From contig JACRFM010000061.1 in the NCBI GenBank assembly GCA_016234305.1, positions 1-9,153 on the forward strand: a stretch of DNA of 9,153 bases, in the 5' to 3' direction. Positions within the stretch are counted from its first letter, which is position 1, and the number at the start of each line of letters is the position of its first letter. This document shows positions 1-5,771 of this stretch, piece by piece. Under the pieces are notes generated by a model, which was given only the letters and a program-made list of their open reading frames with translations, was not told where the DNA came from and ran no database searches. Position numbers and translations under genes: made by a program. Origin of the DNA: Candidatus Kerfeldbacteria bacterium (GTDB lineage Bacteria > Patescibacteriota > Patescibacteriia > Veblenbacterales > UBA10138).

Positions 1-912
1 ATTAAACTGTTGAATCTGGAAAAAATCTTACAACAGCGTATTGTTGGTCAGGCTGAGGCTGTTAAGTTGGTCGCCGAGGCCTTGCGGCGCGCGCGAGTTA
101 ATTTGCGCGACCAAAAGCGGCCAGTCGCCTCGTTTTTGTTTTTGGGTCCGACCGGCGTGGGTAAGACCGAACTGGCTAAAGTGGTGGCTAGTGAATATTT
201 TGGCGGCGAAGATAAAATGATCAGGCTGGATATGTCGGAATATCAAACGGTGGAGAGTTTGCACCGTTTACTGGGTGCGCCTGTCCGCGGCCGTGAACAC
301 GGTTTATTAACCGAGAGTGTTCGTCGTCAGCCTTATAGTTTATTATTACTGGATGAAATTGAAAAAGCCCATCCTGATGTTTTAAACGTATTTTTACAAG
401 TCTTGGACGACGGGCGAGCCACCGATGCCACCGGCCGGACGGTTGATTTTACCAATACTATTATTATGGCTACTTCCAATGCCGGTACGCAATTCATTGA
501 GGAGAGCCTGCAAAACCAAGTGCCGCTTGAGTATATTCGCCGGACTTTGATGGAAAGTGGTTTAAAACAGTATTTCCGACCGGAATTACTTAACCGTTTT
601 GACGCTATCGTAGTGTTTAAGCCTTTGACTTTGCTGGAGATTGAAAAAGTCACTGGTTTATTGCTGGGTAAACTAGCTACTGAACTTGAGGCTAAGGGTA
701 TTCATTTACAAGCTTCCACGGCGGCTATTAAGGAACTGGCCGCCAAAGGTTTTGACCCGTTGTATGGCGCGCGGCCGCTTCGGCGAGCCATTCAAGATAA
801 TGTGGATAGTGCTTTGGCTAAATATTTATTAACCGGCAAACTTAGCCGGCGCGATGTGGTGGTGCTGGAGCCGGGCGGCGAGATTCGAGTGGAGAAGGCG
901 AGGAAGTTGTGA
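1..912 (+). CDS. Hsp100/Clp ATPase, C-terminal AAA+ (D2) module, 5'-partial
   Basis: This is the last AAA+ module of a ClpB/ClpC-type unfoldase, which uses ATP to thread or remodel proteins in the cytoplasm. The frame is open to the window edge (codons for IKL precede the TTG at 10), so the real start, and any N-terminal or D1 domain, lies upstream. Counting from the TTG at 10: the IVGQ entry motif is at 11-14, Walker A GPTGVGKT at 46-53, Walker B LLLLDE at 111-116, sensor-1 TSN at 155-157, the arginine finger in LLNRFD (R196), and sensor-2 GAR with R255, followed by the small D2 C-terminal domain. ATP-site residues are all intact. The segment that normally carries the GYVG pore loop reads GAPVRGREHG and is about three residues shorter, with no tyrosine. 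No IGF/VGF ClpP-docking tripeptide is visible between sensor 1 and the arginine finger, which fits ClpB-like rather than ClpP-partner function. The family is certain; the subtype is not. Confidence 0.9.
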   Translation: MKLLNLEKILQQRIVGQAEAVKLVAEALRRARVNLRDQKRPVASFLFLGPTGVGKTELAKVVASEYFGGEDKMIRLDMSEYQTVESLHRLLGAPVRGREHGLLTESVRRQPYSLLLLDEIEKAHPDVLNVFLQVLDDGRATDATGRTVDFTNTIIMATSNAGTQFIEESLQNQVPLEYIRRTLMESGLKQYFRPELLNRFDAIVVFKPLTLLEIEKVTGLLLGKLATELEAKGIHLQASTAAIKELAAKGFDPLYGARPLRRAIQDNVDSALAKYLLTGKLSRRDVVVLEPGGEIRVEKARKL

Positions 913-924
913 GCTGTGGTAATC

Positions 925-934
925 AGGAGGTGAT
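925..934 (+). other. Orphan Shine-Dalgarno-like 10-mer
   Basis: AGGAGGTGAT is fully complementary to the usual 3' end of bacterial 16S rRNA (ATCACCTCCT). It lies in the spacer 12 nt after the Clp stop codon and 48 nt before the glyQS start, too far to serve that start. The nearest downstream start-like codon is TTG at 945, opening a 26-codon frame that overlaps glyQS. If transcription starts at the predicted promoter just downstream, this motif is not in the glyQS mRNA. Its role is unknown. Confidence 0.4.
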
Positions 935-954
935 AGTTTTTAATTTGCCAAAAG

Positions 955-963
955 TGTTAGAAT
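955..963 (+). promoter_or_regulatory. Extended -10 promoter for glyQS
   Basis: TGTTAGAAT matches the extended -10 form (TG, one base, then TAGAAT). No good -35 hexamer lies 17 nt upstream, as expected for extended -10 promoters. Transcription would begin near 970, giving a leader of about 13 nt that holds AAGGGAG (974-980), only 2 nt before the ATG. It fits the start of the glyQS-to-rsmI cluster. Confidence 0.5.
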
Positions 964-982
964 TTATTAAAGTAAGGGAGTT

Positions 983-2374
983 ATGCCAACTGAAACCAAT
1001 GAGCCAAATAAATTGGATAAGTTGATTACTTTATGTAAACAGCGGGGGATTATTTACCCTGGTAGTGAGATTTACGGCGGCTTGGCCAATAGTTGGCATT
1101 TTGGACCTTATGGGGCGGTTTTGAAAAATAATATTCGTCAGGCGTGGCTGAAGCATTTTGTGTTTAGCCGGTCGGATGTGGTGCTCCTCGAGAGCGCCGT
1201 AATTATGAATCCAAAAATCTGGGAAGCCTCCGGGCATTTACAGAATTTTACTGACCCATTGGTTGATTGCAAAAGGTGTCAGAAACGTTTTCGCGCCGAT
1301 CATTTGCTGGAGGCCAAGTCATTGGAGCCGGGTTATAGCCGGGAGAAACCGGTTGATTGGTCAGAAATTCGTTGTCCGGAATGCGGCGGCGAGCTTACTG
1401 AAGTGCGGCAATTTAATTTAATGTTTAAAACCCACATCGGTCCGGTGGAGGAAGCTGGCTCCGAGGCTTATCTTCGGCCGGAACACGCTGGCGGCATGTT
1501 TACCGATTTCAAAATCATTCAACAGACGCTCCGCCGCCGTTTGCCGTTCGGCATTGCACAAATCGGTAAAATTTTTCGCAATGAGATTACTCCGGGTAAT
1601 TGGATTTTCCGTACGCGCGAGTTTGAAATAATGGAGTTGGAATATTTTGTGGAGCCAGACGCTTGGCAACCGGCTTTTACGATGTGGCTTGAAGCTATGA
1701 AAACCTGGTTAAAATCTTTGGGCGTCAAGGAATCAGAGCTGGTTTTTCATGAAATTGAGGATGGCGAGCGGGCTCATTATTCCAAGCGGACGATTGATAT
1801 TGAATATAACTATCCGTTTGGCCAAAAGGAGCTCTATGGATTGGCTTATCGTACTGATTATGATTTGTCGCAGCACGCCAAGTACTCGGGTCAGGATTTA
1901 AGTTATACTGACCCCATTAGTGGCCAGACTTTTATGCCGCATGTGGTGGAACCGTCAATGGGTCTTGAGCGAACCATGCTGGTAACATTGTTGTCGGCTT
2001 ATCATGAGGAAGCCGCGCCGACGGCTAAGGCCGGTGAAACCGAAACGCGGATAGTTTTAAAACTGCCGCTGCATTTGGCGCCAGTGCAAGTGGCCGTGTT
2101 ACCGTTGTCAAAGAATGAGCAATTATCTGCCCCGGCGCAGCAGTTGGCTGACAGTTTACGGCCGCAGTTCGTGGTTGAATATGACGAAACTCAGTCAATC
2201 GGCCGGCGCTATCGGCGTCAGGATGAAATTGGCACGCCATTTTGTATAACTATTGATTTTGACACTTTGCAGGATAAAGCAGTAACCGTGCGCGAGCGTG
2301 ATTCTATGAAACAGGAACGGATAGCTCTGGACCAGGTAATATCATATTTGTCCACTAAATTTAAGGTTAATTAG
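983..2374 (+). CDS. glyQS: Glycyl-tRNA synthetase, homodimeric class II type
   Basis: It charges tRNA-Gly with glycine in the cytosol. At 463 aa it matches the single-chain alpha2 GlyRS family rather than the GlyQ/GlyS two-subunit form. The N-terminus carries the typical IIYPGSEIYGG...GPYGAVLKNNI block. A zinc ribbon insert has C96-x2-C99 and C131-x2-C134. Motif 2 is FRNEI (198-202) through RTREFE (210-215), and motif 3 is GLER (327-330). The anticodon-binding domain spans roughly 368-460. The block normally written RPETAQG reads RPEHAGG (165-171), so T and Q are replaced while the glutamate is kept. The ATG at 983 is chosen because an in-frame stop lies just upstream (968-970) and AAGGGAG precedes it closely. 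It is the first gene of a tight cluster, ending 3 nt before the peptidase gene. The symbol glyS is also used for this type. Confidence 0.95.
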   Translation: MPTETNEPNKLDKLITLCKQRGIIYPGSEIYGGLANSWHFGPYGAVLKNNIRQAWLKHFVFSRSDVVLLESAVIMNPKIWEASGHLQNFTDPLVDCKRCQKRFRADHLLEAKSLEPGYSREKPVDWSEIRCPECGGELTEVRQFNLMFKTHIGPVEEAGSEAYLRPEHAGGMFTDFKIIQQTLRRRLPFGIAQIGKIFRNEITPGNWIFRTREFEIMELEYFVEPDAWQPAFTMWLEAMKTWLKSLGVKESELVFHEIEDGERAHYSKRTIDIEYNYPFGQKELYGLAYRTDYDLSQHAKYSGQDLSYTDPISGQTFMPHVVEPSMGLERTMLVTLLSAYHEEAAPTAKAGETETRIVLKLPLHLAPVQVAVLPLSKNEQLSAPAQQLADSLRPQFVVEYDETQSIGRRYRRQDEIGTPFCITIDFDTLQDKAVTVRERDSMKQERIALDQVISYLSTKFKVN

Positions 2375-2377
2375 ATT

Positions 2378-3649
2378 ATGGCCAAGTCTATAGAATTTAA
2401 GCGGCTGGCTAACGGTTTGCCGCTGTTAAAGGTAGCGGTAGCTGGTACAGCCTCAGCTTGTTTGTTGGCTTTGATTAAGGTTGGTTCGCGTTTGGAAACG
2501 AGCAGCGAACAAGGGCTGTCGCATTTTTTGGAACATATGCTGTTTAAAGGCACCGCTACTTGGCCCACCGCTAAGGAATTAACCGGCCTACTGGACGGCG
2601 TGGGCGCTGAATATAATGCTTACACCGCCAAGGAGTATACAGGTTATTATATAAAGGTAGCGGCGGAGTATTTACCTTTGGCCGCTCAAGTTTTGCAAGA
2701 AATGTTCTGGCAATCTCGTTTGGACGAAACCGAGATGAACAAGGAGAAAAACGTTATTGTTGAGGAAATTAATATGTATGAGGACAATCCCTTGCTTTAT
2801 ATTAACGACGTTTTGGAGGGTGCTTTGTATCAAGGTTCCAGTCTGGGCAATTTGATTAGCGGTTCACGGGCCAGCGTTACCAATTTAAGACATAACCAGC
2901 TTAAAAATTTTTGGCAACGATATTATCATCCGCATAATATGACGCTCACCATGTCCGGTAAAATCAGTCCGACCGTAGAAAAGAAGGTTCGGCAAATTTT
3001 TAGCCAATCCCGGACAGCTGGCAACTTAGGTAGATATCAGACTTTCAAGCCGCAATTGGGCGTCCCCAGGGTAGCCGTGCATTTTAAGGATACTGAACAG
3101 GTTCAGCTGGCCTATGCCTTCCCCAGTTACGGCTATGGCCATAAAAATTTGCCGACGGTGCGTTTGCTGGCAGTTATTTTAGGTGGCAATATGAGCTCTC
3201 GTTTATTTGTGCGTCTGCGGGAGAAAGAAGGCTTATGTTATTCAGTGCGTTGCAGCACTGACCAGTATTTTGGCACTGGTTCTCTGGTGATTCAGGCCGG
3301 ACTCGATAAAAGCCGTTTGGAATTAGCTATTCAACTAATTCGTGAAGAGTTGGCTAAAGTTGCGCAAAACGGAGTTACCGATGATGAATTAATTCGCGCC
3401 AAGGAGTATACTAAAGGTAGTTTAACTTTGGCCATGGAAGATTCGTTGGCCCAGGCGGAGTGGGCGGGGAAAAGGTATTTTTTGGAAGGCAGTTTTGAAT
3501 CGGCCCATGATTATTTACAGCGTTTGTCGTTGGTTAAGTTAACTGACATTAAAAAAGTAGCCCGGCAAATTTTACAAACCAATCGGCCGACTTTGGCTCT
3601 AATTGGCCCTTATAAAAATTCTAAACCCTTTACTCGGCTGCTTACCTGA
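2378..3649 (+). CDS. M16 family zinc metallopeptidase (insulinase/MPP-like)
   Basis: This is a predicted zinc endopeptidase of family M16, related to the mitochondrial processing peptidase beta subunit and B. subtilis YmxG; members cleave peptides inside a clam-shell chamber. The inverted zinc motif HFLEH is at 49-53 (H49, E52 base, H53), and the third ligand is E130 in VIVEEIN, giving the family spacing HxxEHx76E, so it should be active. The C-terminal half has the paired LREKEGLCYSV block, with the conserved R281 and Y288. Length 423 aa is normal for the M16B type. No signal peptide is seen, so it is probably cytoplasmic. It starts 3 nt after the glyQS stop with no clear Shine-Dalgarno, suggesting translational coupling. 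The substrate is unknown; its company with translation genes is common in compact genomes and does not itself indicate function. Confidence 0.93.
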   Translation: MAKSIEFKRLANGLPLLKVAVAGTASACLLALIKVGSRLETSSEQGLSHFLEHMLFKGTATWPTAKELTGLLDGVGAEYNAYTAKEYTGYYIKVAAEYLPLAAQVLQEMFWQSRLDETEMNKEKNVIVEEINMYEDNPLLYINDVLEGALYQGSSLGNLISGSRASVTNLRHNQLKNFWQRYYHPHNMTLTMSGKISPTVEKKVRQIFSQSRTAGNLGRYQTFKPQLGVPRVAVHFKDTEQVQLAYAFPSYGYGHKNLPTVRLLAVILGGNMSSRLFVRLREKEGLCYSVRCSTDQYFGTGSLVIQAGLDKSRLELAIQLIREELAKVAQNGVTDDELIRAKEYTKGSLTLAMEDSLAQAEWAGKRYFLEGSFESAHDYLQRLSLVKLTDIKKVARQILQTNRPTLALIGPYKNSKPFTRLLT

Positions 3650-3666
3650 TAATTAAATTAATTTTT

Positions 3667-4719
3667 ATGTTACCAGCTAATCAAACTCGTTCCTTAGATA
3701 TATCATTTGCCGCTTTGTGGAAAATCGTTTTAGTTGGATTGTTGGTTTATTTGGCCTATCTGATAGTTGACATTTTAACAATTTTGTTGGTCGCCATAAT
3801 TTTAGCCACCGCCATTGATCCTTGGGTTGATTGGATGCAGCGTTATAAATTACCGCGCTCCTTGTCGCTGGTAATAATTTATCTGCTGCTGTTTTTATTT
3901 ATAGCCGTAATCGCTGTAGTAATGATTCCGCCGTTGGCTAGCCAAGTGGCTGATTTAGCCAAGACTCTACCTTATTACTACGAAAAAATTATGTTAGGCG
4001 TCACTAATATTGGCGGTACTGGATTTCAAGATGAGGTTAGTGTCACGGTGCAGCAAGCCCTGCAGTCTTTGGGTTCTGGTTTGGCTTCGGCTACTGGCTC
4101 AATTTTGGCTTCCATAGCTTCAGTTTTTGGCGGTATAATGCAGTTCATCATCACTTTGGTTATAGCTTTTTATTTGGTGGTAGATGAAAATGGTTTGAAA
4201 CGTTTTATTGTCTCGGTTACACCAATGGAGAAGCAATCTTACGTTGAGGGTTTGTTAGAGAGGATTCAGATTAAACTGGGGGCTTGGCTGCGCGGTCAGT
4301 TGTTATTGATGTTGATAATCGGTGTCATGACTTATATTGGATTACTGCTATTTGATATGCCTTACGCTTTAGTTTTGGCGCTGTGGGCCGGTTTAACGGA
4401 AATTATTCCTTATATTGGTCCTATTTTGGGAGCTATTCCGGCGGTTTTATTGGCCGCTTCAATCTCACCTCTGCACGCTTTGTTGATTATTGGCCTGTAT
4501 GTGCTTATTCAACAATCAGAGAACAATATTATTGTGCCGGCGGTTATGAAACGGGCGGTTGGTTTAAATCCGGTAATTTCCATTTTGGCGGTTATGACTG
4601 GTTACAATATTGCCGGTGTGGTTGGCGCGGTCATGGCTATTCCGTCAGCCGCTATAATCGGCATGATTTTGTCGGATTTGTTTGATAAGCGTTGGCGACG
4701 CGAGGACAAGGCGGTCTAG
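3667..4719 (+). CDS. AI-2E family transporter (PerM/YdiK-type membrane protein)
   Basis: This is a 350-aa integral membrane protein of the AI-2E (UPF0118) family. Some members export small molecules or act as ion antiporters, and the substrate here cannot be told. Hydrophobic segments lie at roughly 16-50, 64-88, 142-172, 205-228, 232-258, 262-285 and 302-338, consistent with about eight helices. An amphipathic extramembrane stretch sits between about 90 and 140. The family block EIIPYIGPILGAIPAVLLA is clear in the second half, and QSENNIIVPAVMKR precedes the last helices. The gene begins 17 nt after the peptidase stop. The upstream spacer, with GATAATTAAA, is AT-rich and has no Shine-Dalgarno; nearly the same string precedes rsmI. 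It is read as part of the glyQS-rsmI operon. Confidence 0.92.
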   Translation: MLPANQTRSLDISFAALWKIVLVGLLVYLAYLIVDILTILLVAIILATAIDPWVDWMQRYKLPRSLSLVIIYLLLFLFIAVIAVVMIPPLASQVADLAKTLPYYYEKIMLGVTNIGGTGFQDEVSVTVQQALQSLGSGLASATGSILASIASVFGGIMQFIITLVIAFYLVVDENGLKRFIVSVTPMEKQSYVEGLLERIQIKLGAWLRGQLLLMLIIGVMTYIGLLLFDMPYALVLALWAGLTEIIPYIGPILGAIPAVLLAASISPLHALLIIGLYVLIQQSENNIIVPAVMKRAVGLNPVISILAVMTGYNIAGVVGAVMAIPSAAIIGMILSDLFDKRWRREDKAV

Positions 4720-4732
4720 ATAATTAAAATTT

Positions 4733-5398
4733 ATGAGCGGTACGCTTTATGTGGTGGCCACGCCCATTGGCAACTTAGGCGACATCACCTTAAGGGCTGT
4801 GGAAATTTTAAAAACCGTGGCGGCAGTGGTGTGTGAAGATACCAGAGTTACTCAAAAATTACTGCAGCATTATGGCATAGATAAGCCGCTCTGCAGTTAT
4901 CATCATCATTCAACCGACAAGGTGACAAACGGATTAGTAGATCGTTTAAGAGCCGGCGAATCATTGGCTTATGTTACTGATGCCGGCACGCCAGGCGTGG
5001 CCGACCCGGCTGGTAAGTTAGTGGCCGCCGCCGCGGTCAGTGATATACCAATAGTTCCTATCCCTGGGGTTTCGGCAGTGACAACTATTTTGTCAGTTGC
5101 TGGCATCAACCTTCAGGAATTTGTTTTTTTAGGCTATCCTCCTCATAAAAAAGGGCGGGTTAAATTTTTTAATGAAGTTGTCGCTAGTTCTAAGCCGGTA
5201 GTTTTTTATGAGTCCACTTATCGTATTAACAAAGCTTTGTTTGAGCTGGAAAAATTAGCGCCCAGCAAGAAATTAATTGTGGGTAGAGAATTAACCAAAA
5301 AATTCGAAACAATTTATCGCGGCACGCCGGCTGAGGTTTTAGCGGCCCTGCAGCAGACTTCAACTTTGGGTGAATTTGTAATAGTGGTCGCGCCGTAA
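4733..5398 (+). CDS. rsmI: 16S rRNA (cytidine1402-2'-O)-methyltransferase RsmI
   Basis: It methylates the ribose 2'-OH of C1402 in the 16S rRNA decoding centre using S-adenosylmethionine, and belongs to the tetrapyrrole-methylase fold. The opening GTLYVVATPIGNLGDIT (3-19), CEDTR (34-38), TDAGTPGVADPG-like block (82-94), PGVSA (111-115) and FLGYPPHKKGR (132-142) are diagnostic, as is VFYES with the following helix. At 221 aa it is shorter than E. coli RsmI (about 286 aa): it stops soon after the LGEFVIVV strand and lacks the small C-terminal helical domain. The stop is followed by non-coding sequence and a palindrome, so this is a natural short form rather than an obvious frameshift. It starts 13 nt after the AI-2E gene without a Shine-Dalgarno and is the last gene of the cluster. 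Confidence 0.96.
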   Translation: MSGTLYVVATPIGNLGDITLRAVEILKTVAAVVCEDTRVTQKLLQHYGIDKPLCSYHHHSTDKVTNGLVDRLRAGESLAYVTDAGTPGVADPAGKLVAAAAVSDIPIVPIPGVSAVTTILSVAGINLQEFVFLGYPPHKKGRVKFFNEVVASSKPVVFYESTYRINKALFELEKLAPSKKLIVGRELTKKFETIYRGTPAEVLAALQQTSTLGEFVIVVAP

Positions 5399-5411
5399 CT
5401 GTTTATAACCA

Positions 5412-5449
5412 AATCCTGCTCCCATGCTCTAGAGCATGGGAGCAGGATT
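5412..5449. repeat. Perfect 38-bp palindrome after rsmI
   Basis: The left arm 5412-5430 (AATCCTGCTCCCATGCTCT) is exactly the reverse complement of 5431-5449, with no spacer. In RNA it could form a stem of about 17 bp closed by a CUAG tetraloop. It lies 14 nt after the rsmI stop. There is no T tract after it, so it is not a classical intrinsic terminator, although it could stabilise the 3' end of the operon mRNA. Its outer arms AATCCTG and CAGGATTA recur in the hairpin after tatD. Confidence 0.95.
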
Positions 5450-5473
5450 AAGACAGATTGCAAGGGCTACATT

Positions 5474-5482
5474 TGTTAAAAT
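5474..5482 (+). promoter_or_regulatory. Possible extended -10 promoter in the spacer
   Basis: TGTTAAAAT has the TG, one base, TAAAAT form and resembles the glyQS element TGTTAGAAT. No clear -35 is present. A start near 5489 would make an RNA entering the structured region, where a terminator-like hairpin follows at once. In an AT-rich stretch it may be chance. Confidence 0.3.
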
Positions 5483-5502
5483 ATTTTTGTTCACAAAAGG
5501 AG

Positions 5503-5539
5503 AAAGACCAGCGGCTTGAGGGCGGGGCGGCTGGTTTTT
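5503..5539 (+). terminator. Intrinsic terminator-like hairpin
   Basis: AAAGACCAGC (5503-5512) pairs with GCTGGTTTTT (5530-5539) over ten pairs with one G-U, closing a G-rich 17-nt loop. The 3' arm ends in TTTTT, giving the A-tract/stem/T-tract form of a Rho-independent terminator. It could end read-through from the rsmI operon, or act on an RNA started at about 5489. The large loop makes it weaker than a typical terminator. Confidence 0.55.
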
Positions 5540-5572
5540 GGAGTATTTTAGGTGGGGGTTAATTTTATACCA

Positions 5573-5603
5573 CGCACCAGTTCCTTTTAAAAGGTCCGGT
5601 GCG
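5573..5603 (+). other. Hairpin competing with a downstream terminator-like stem
   Basis: CGCACC (5573-5578) pairs with GGTGCG (5598-5603), and the inner palindrome CCTTTTAAAAGG (5583-5594) extends the stem past an internal loop. Its 3' arm is the same sequence that forms the 5' arm of the next hairpin (5596-5623), so the two cannot form together. This is the arrangement of an antiterminator and terminator, but no ligand or leader peptide is apparent. Confidence 0.4.
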
Positions 5604-5631
5604 GGGCTTGGCTGGCACCGAGGAATTTTTT
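5596..5631 (+). terminator. Second terminator-like hairpin with T run
   Basis: CGGTGC (5597-5602) pairs with GCACCG (5615-5620), and can extend with a bulged A to the following GG. The stem is followed by AATTTTTT (5624-5631). The stem is GC-rich and the T run is good. It overlaps the alternative hairpin at 5573-5603. It lies upstream of the metG promoter, so it may simply insulate metG or may be conditional. Confidence 0.4.
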
Positions 5632-5657
5632 GTGTGTATCCGTACTCGTAACCAATT

Positions 5658-5664
5658 AAGGAGG
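5658..5664 (+). other. Orphan Shine-Dalgarno AAGGAGG
   Basis: AAGGAGG is a strong ribosome-binding sequence, but the next ATG (5680) is 15 nt away, longer than usual. That ATG opens a 25-codon frame ending at 5757, which runs through the metG promoter and shows no recognisable family. The nearer GTG at 5667 meets a stop after three codons. The frame is not annotated as a gene. Confidence 0.35.
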
Positions 5665-5719
5665 TTGTGCGCTTTTAAAATGAGGAATATTTTGGACTCT
5701 CGGATGCCAGTTTTTAAAT

Positions 5720-5748
5720 TTGCTTTTTTGTATATTTCTTTGTATAAT
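5720..5748 (+). promoter_or_regulatory. Sigma70-type promoter for metG
   Basis: TTGCTT (5720-5725) and TATAAT (5743-5748) are separated by 17 bp, the ideal spacing, and the -10 matches the consensus exactly. Transcription would start near 5755, giving a leader of about 17 nt before the metG ATG with no Shine-Dalgarno. This is the best promoter in the window. Confidence 0.7.
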
Positions 5749-5771
5749 ATAGTTTAATACGTTGATTTATT

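Larger units (their letters stand above)
5399..5771 (+). other. Gene-free 373-nt spacer between rsmI and metG
   Basis: No convincing gene is present. In order it holds: a perfect 38-bp palindrome (5412-5449); an extended -10-like TGTTAAAAT (5474-5482); a terminator-like hairpin (5503-5539); a pair of overlapping, mutually exclusive hairpins ending in a T run (5573-5631); a strong Shine-Dalgarno without a well-placed start (5658-5664); and a promoter for metG (5720-5748). The G-rich, structured middle part (5503-5625) stands out from the AT-rich flanks, as for a structured RNA. No tRNA, SRP, RNase P, T-box or SAM riboswitch signature was recognised. Confidence 0.6.

Noticed and set aside
333..653. 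Antisense open frames over the Clp and glyQS genes
   Set aside because: They lie opposite strongly conserved protein motifs and have no recognisable domain or start signal.
945..1025. 26-codon frame from TTG 945 after AGGAGGTGAT
   Set aside because: TTG start at long spacing; mostly overlaps glyQS in another frame and contains its promoter, so it is probably chance.
4383..4685. 100-codon frame inside the AI-2E gene
   Set aside because: It is a shadow in another frame of a clear membrane-protein gene, with no family features.
5608..5625. T-box-like TGGCACC before metG
   Set aside because: The motif sits on the 3' side of the terminator-like stem and directly before the T run, whereas a T-box lies on the 5' side. 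No specifier stem is evident, and the discriminator base implied (G) does not fit tRNA-Met.
5503..5631. SRP RNA, tmRNA or RNase P RNA in the structured spacer
   Set aside because: Conserved core strings of these RNAs are absent; only a generic GGTCCGG match is present.
5680..5757. 25-codon frame after AAGGAGG
   Set aside because: Spacing to the ATG is 15 nt, the frame runs through the metG promoter, and the peptide has no recognisable feature.
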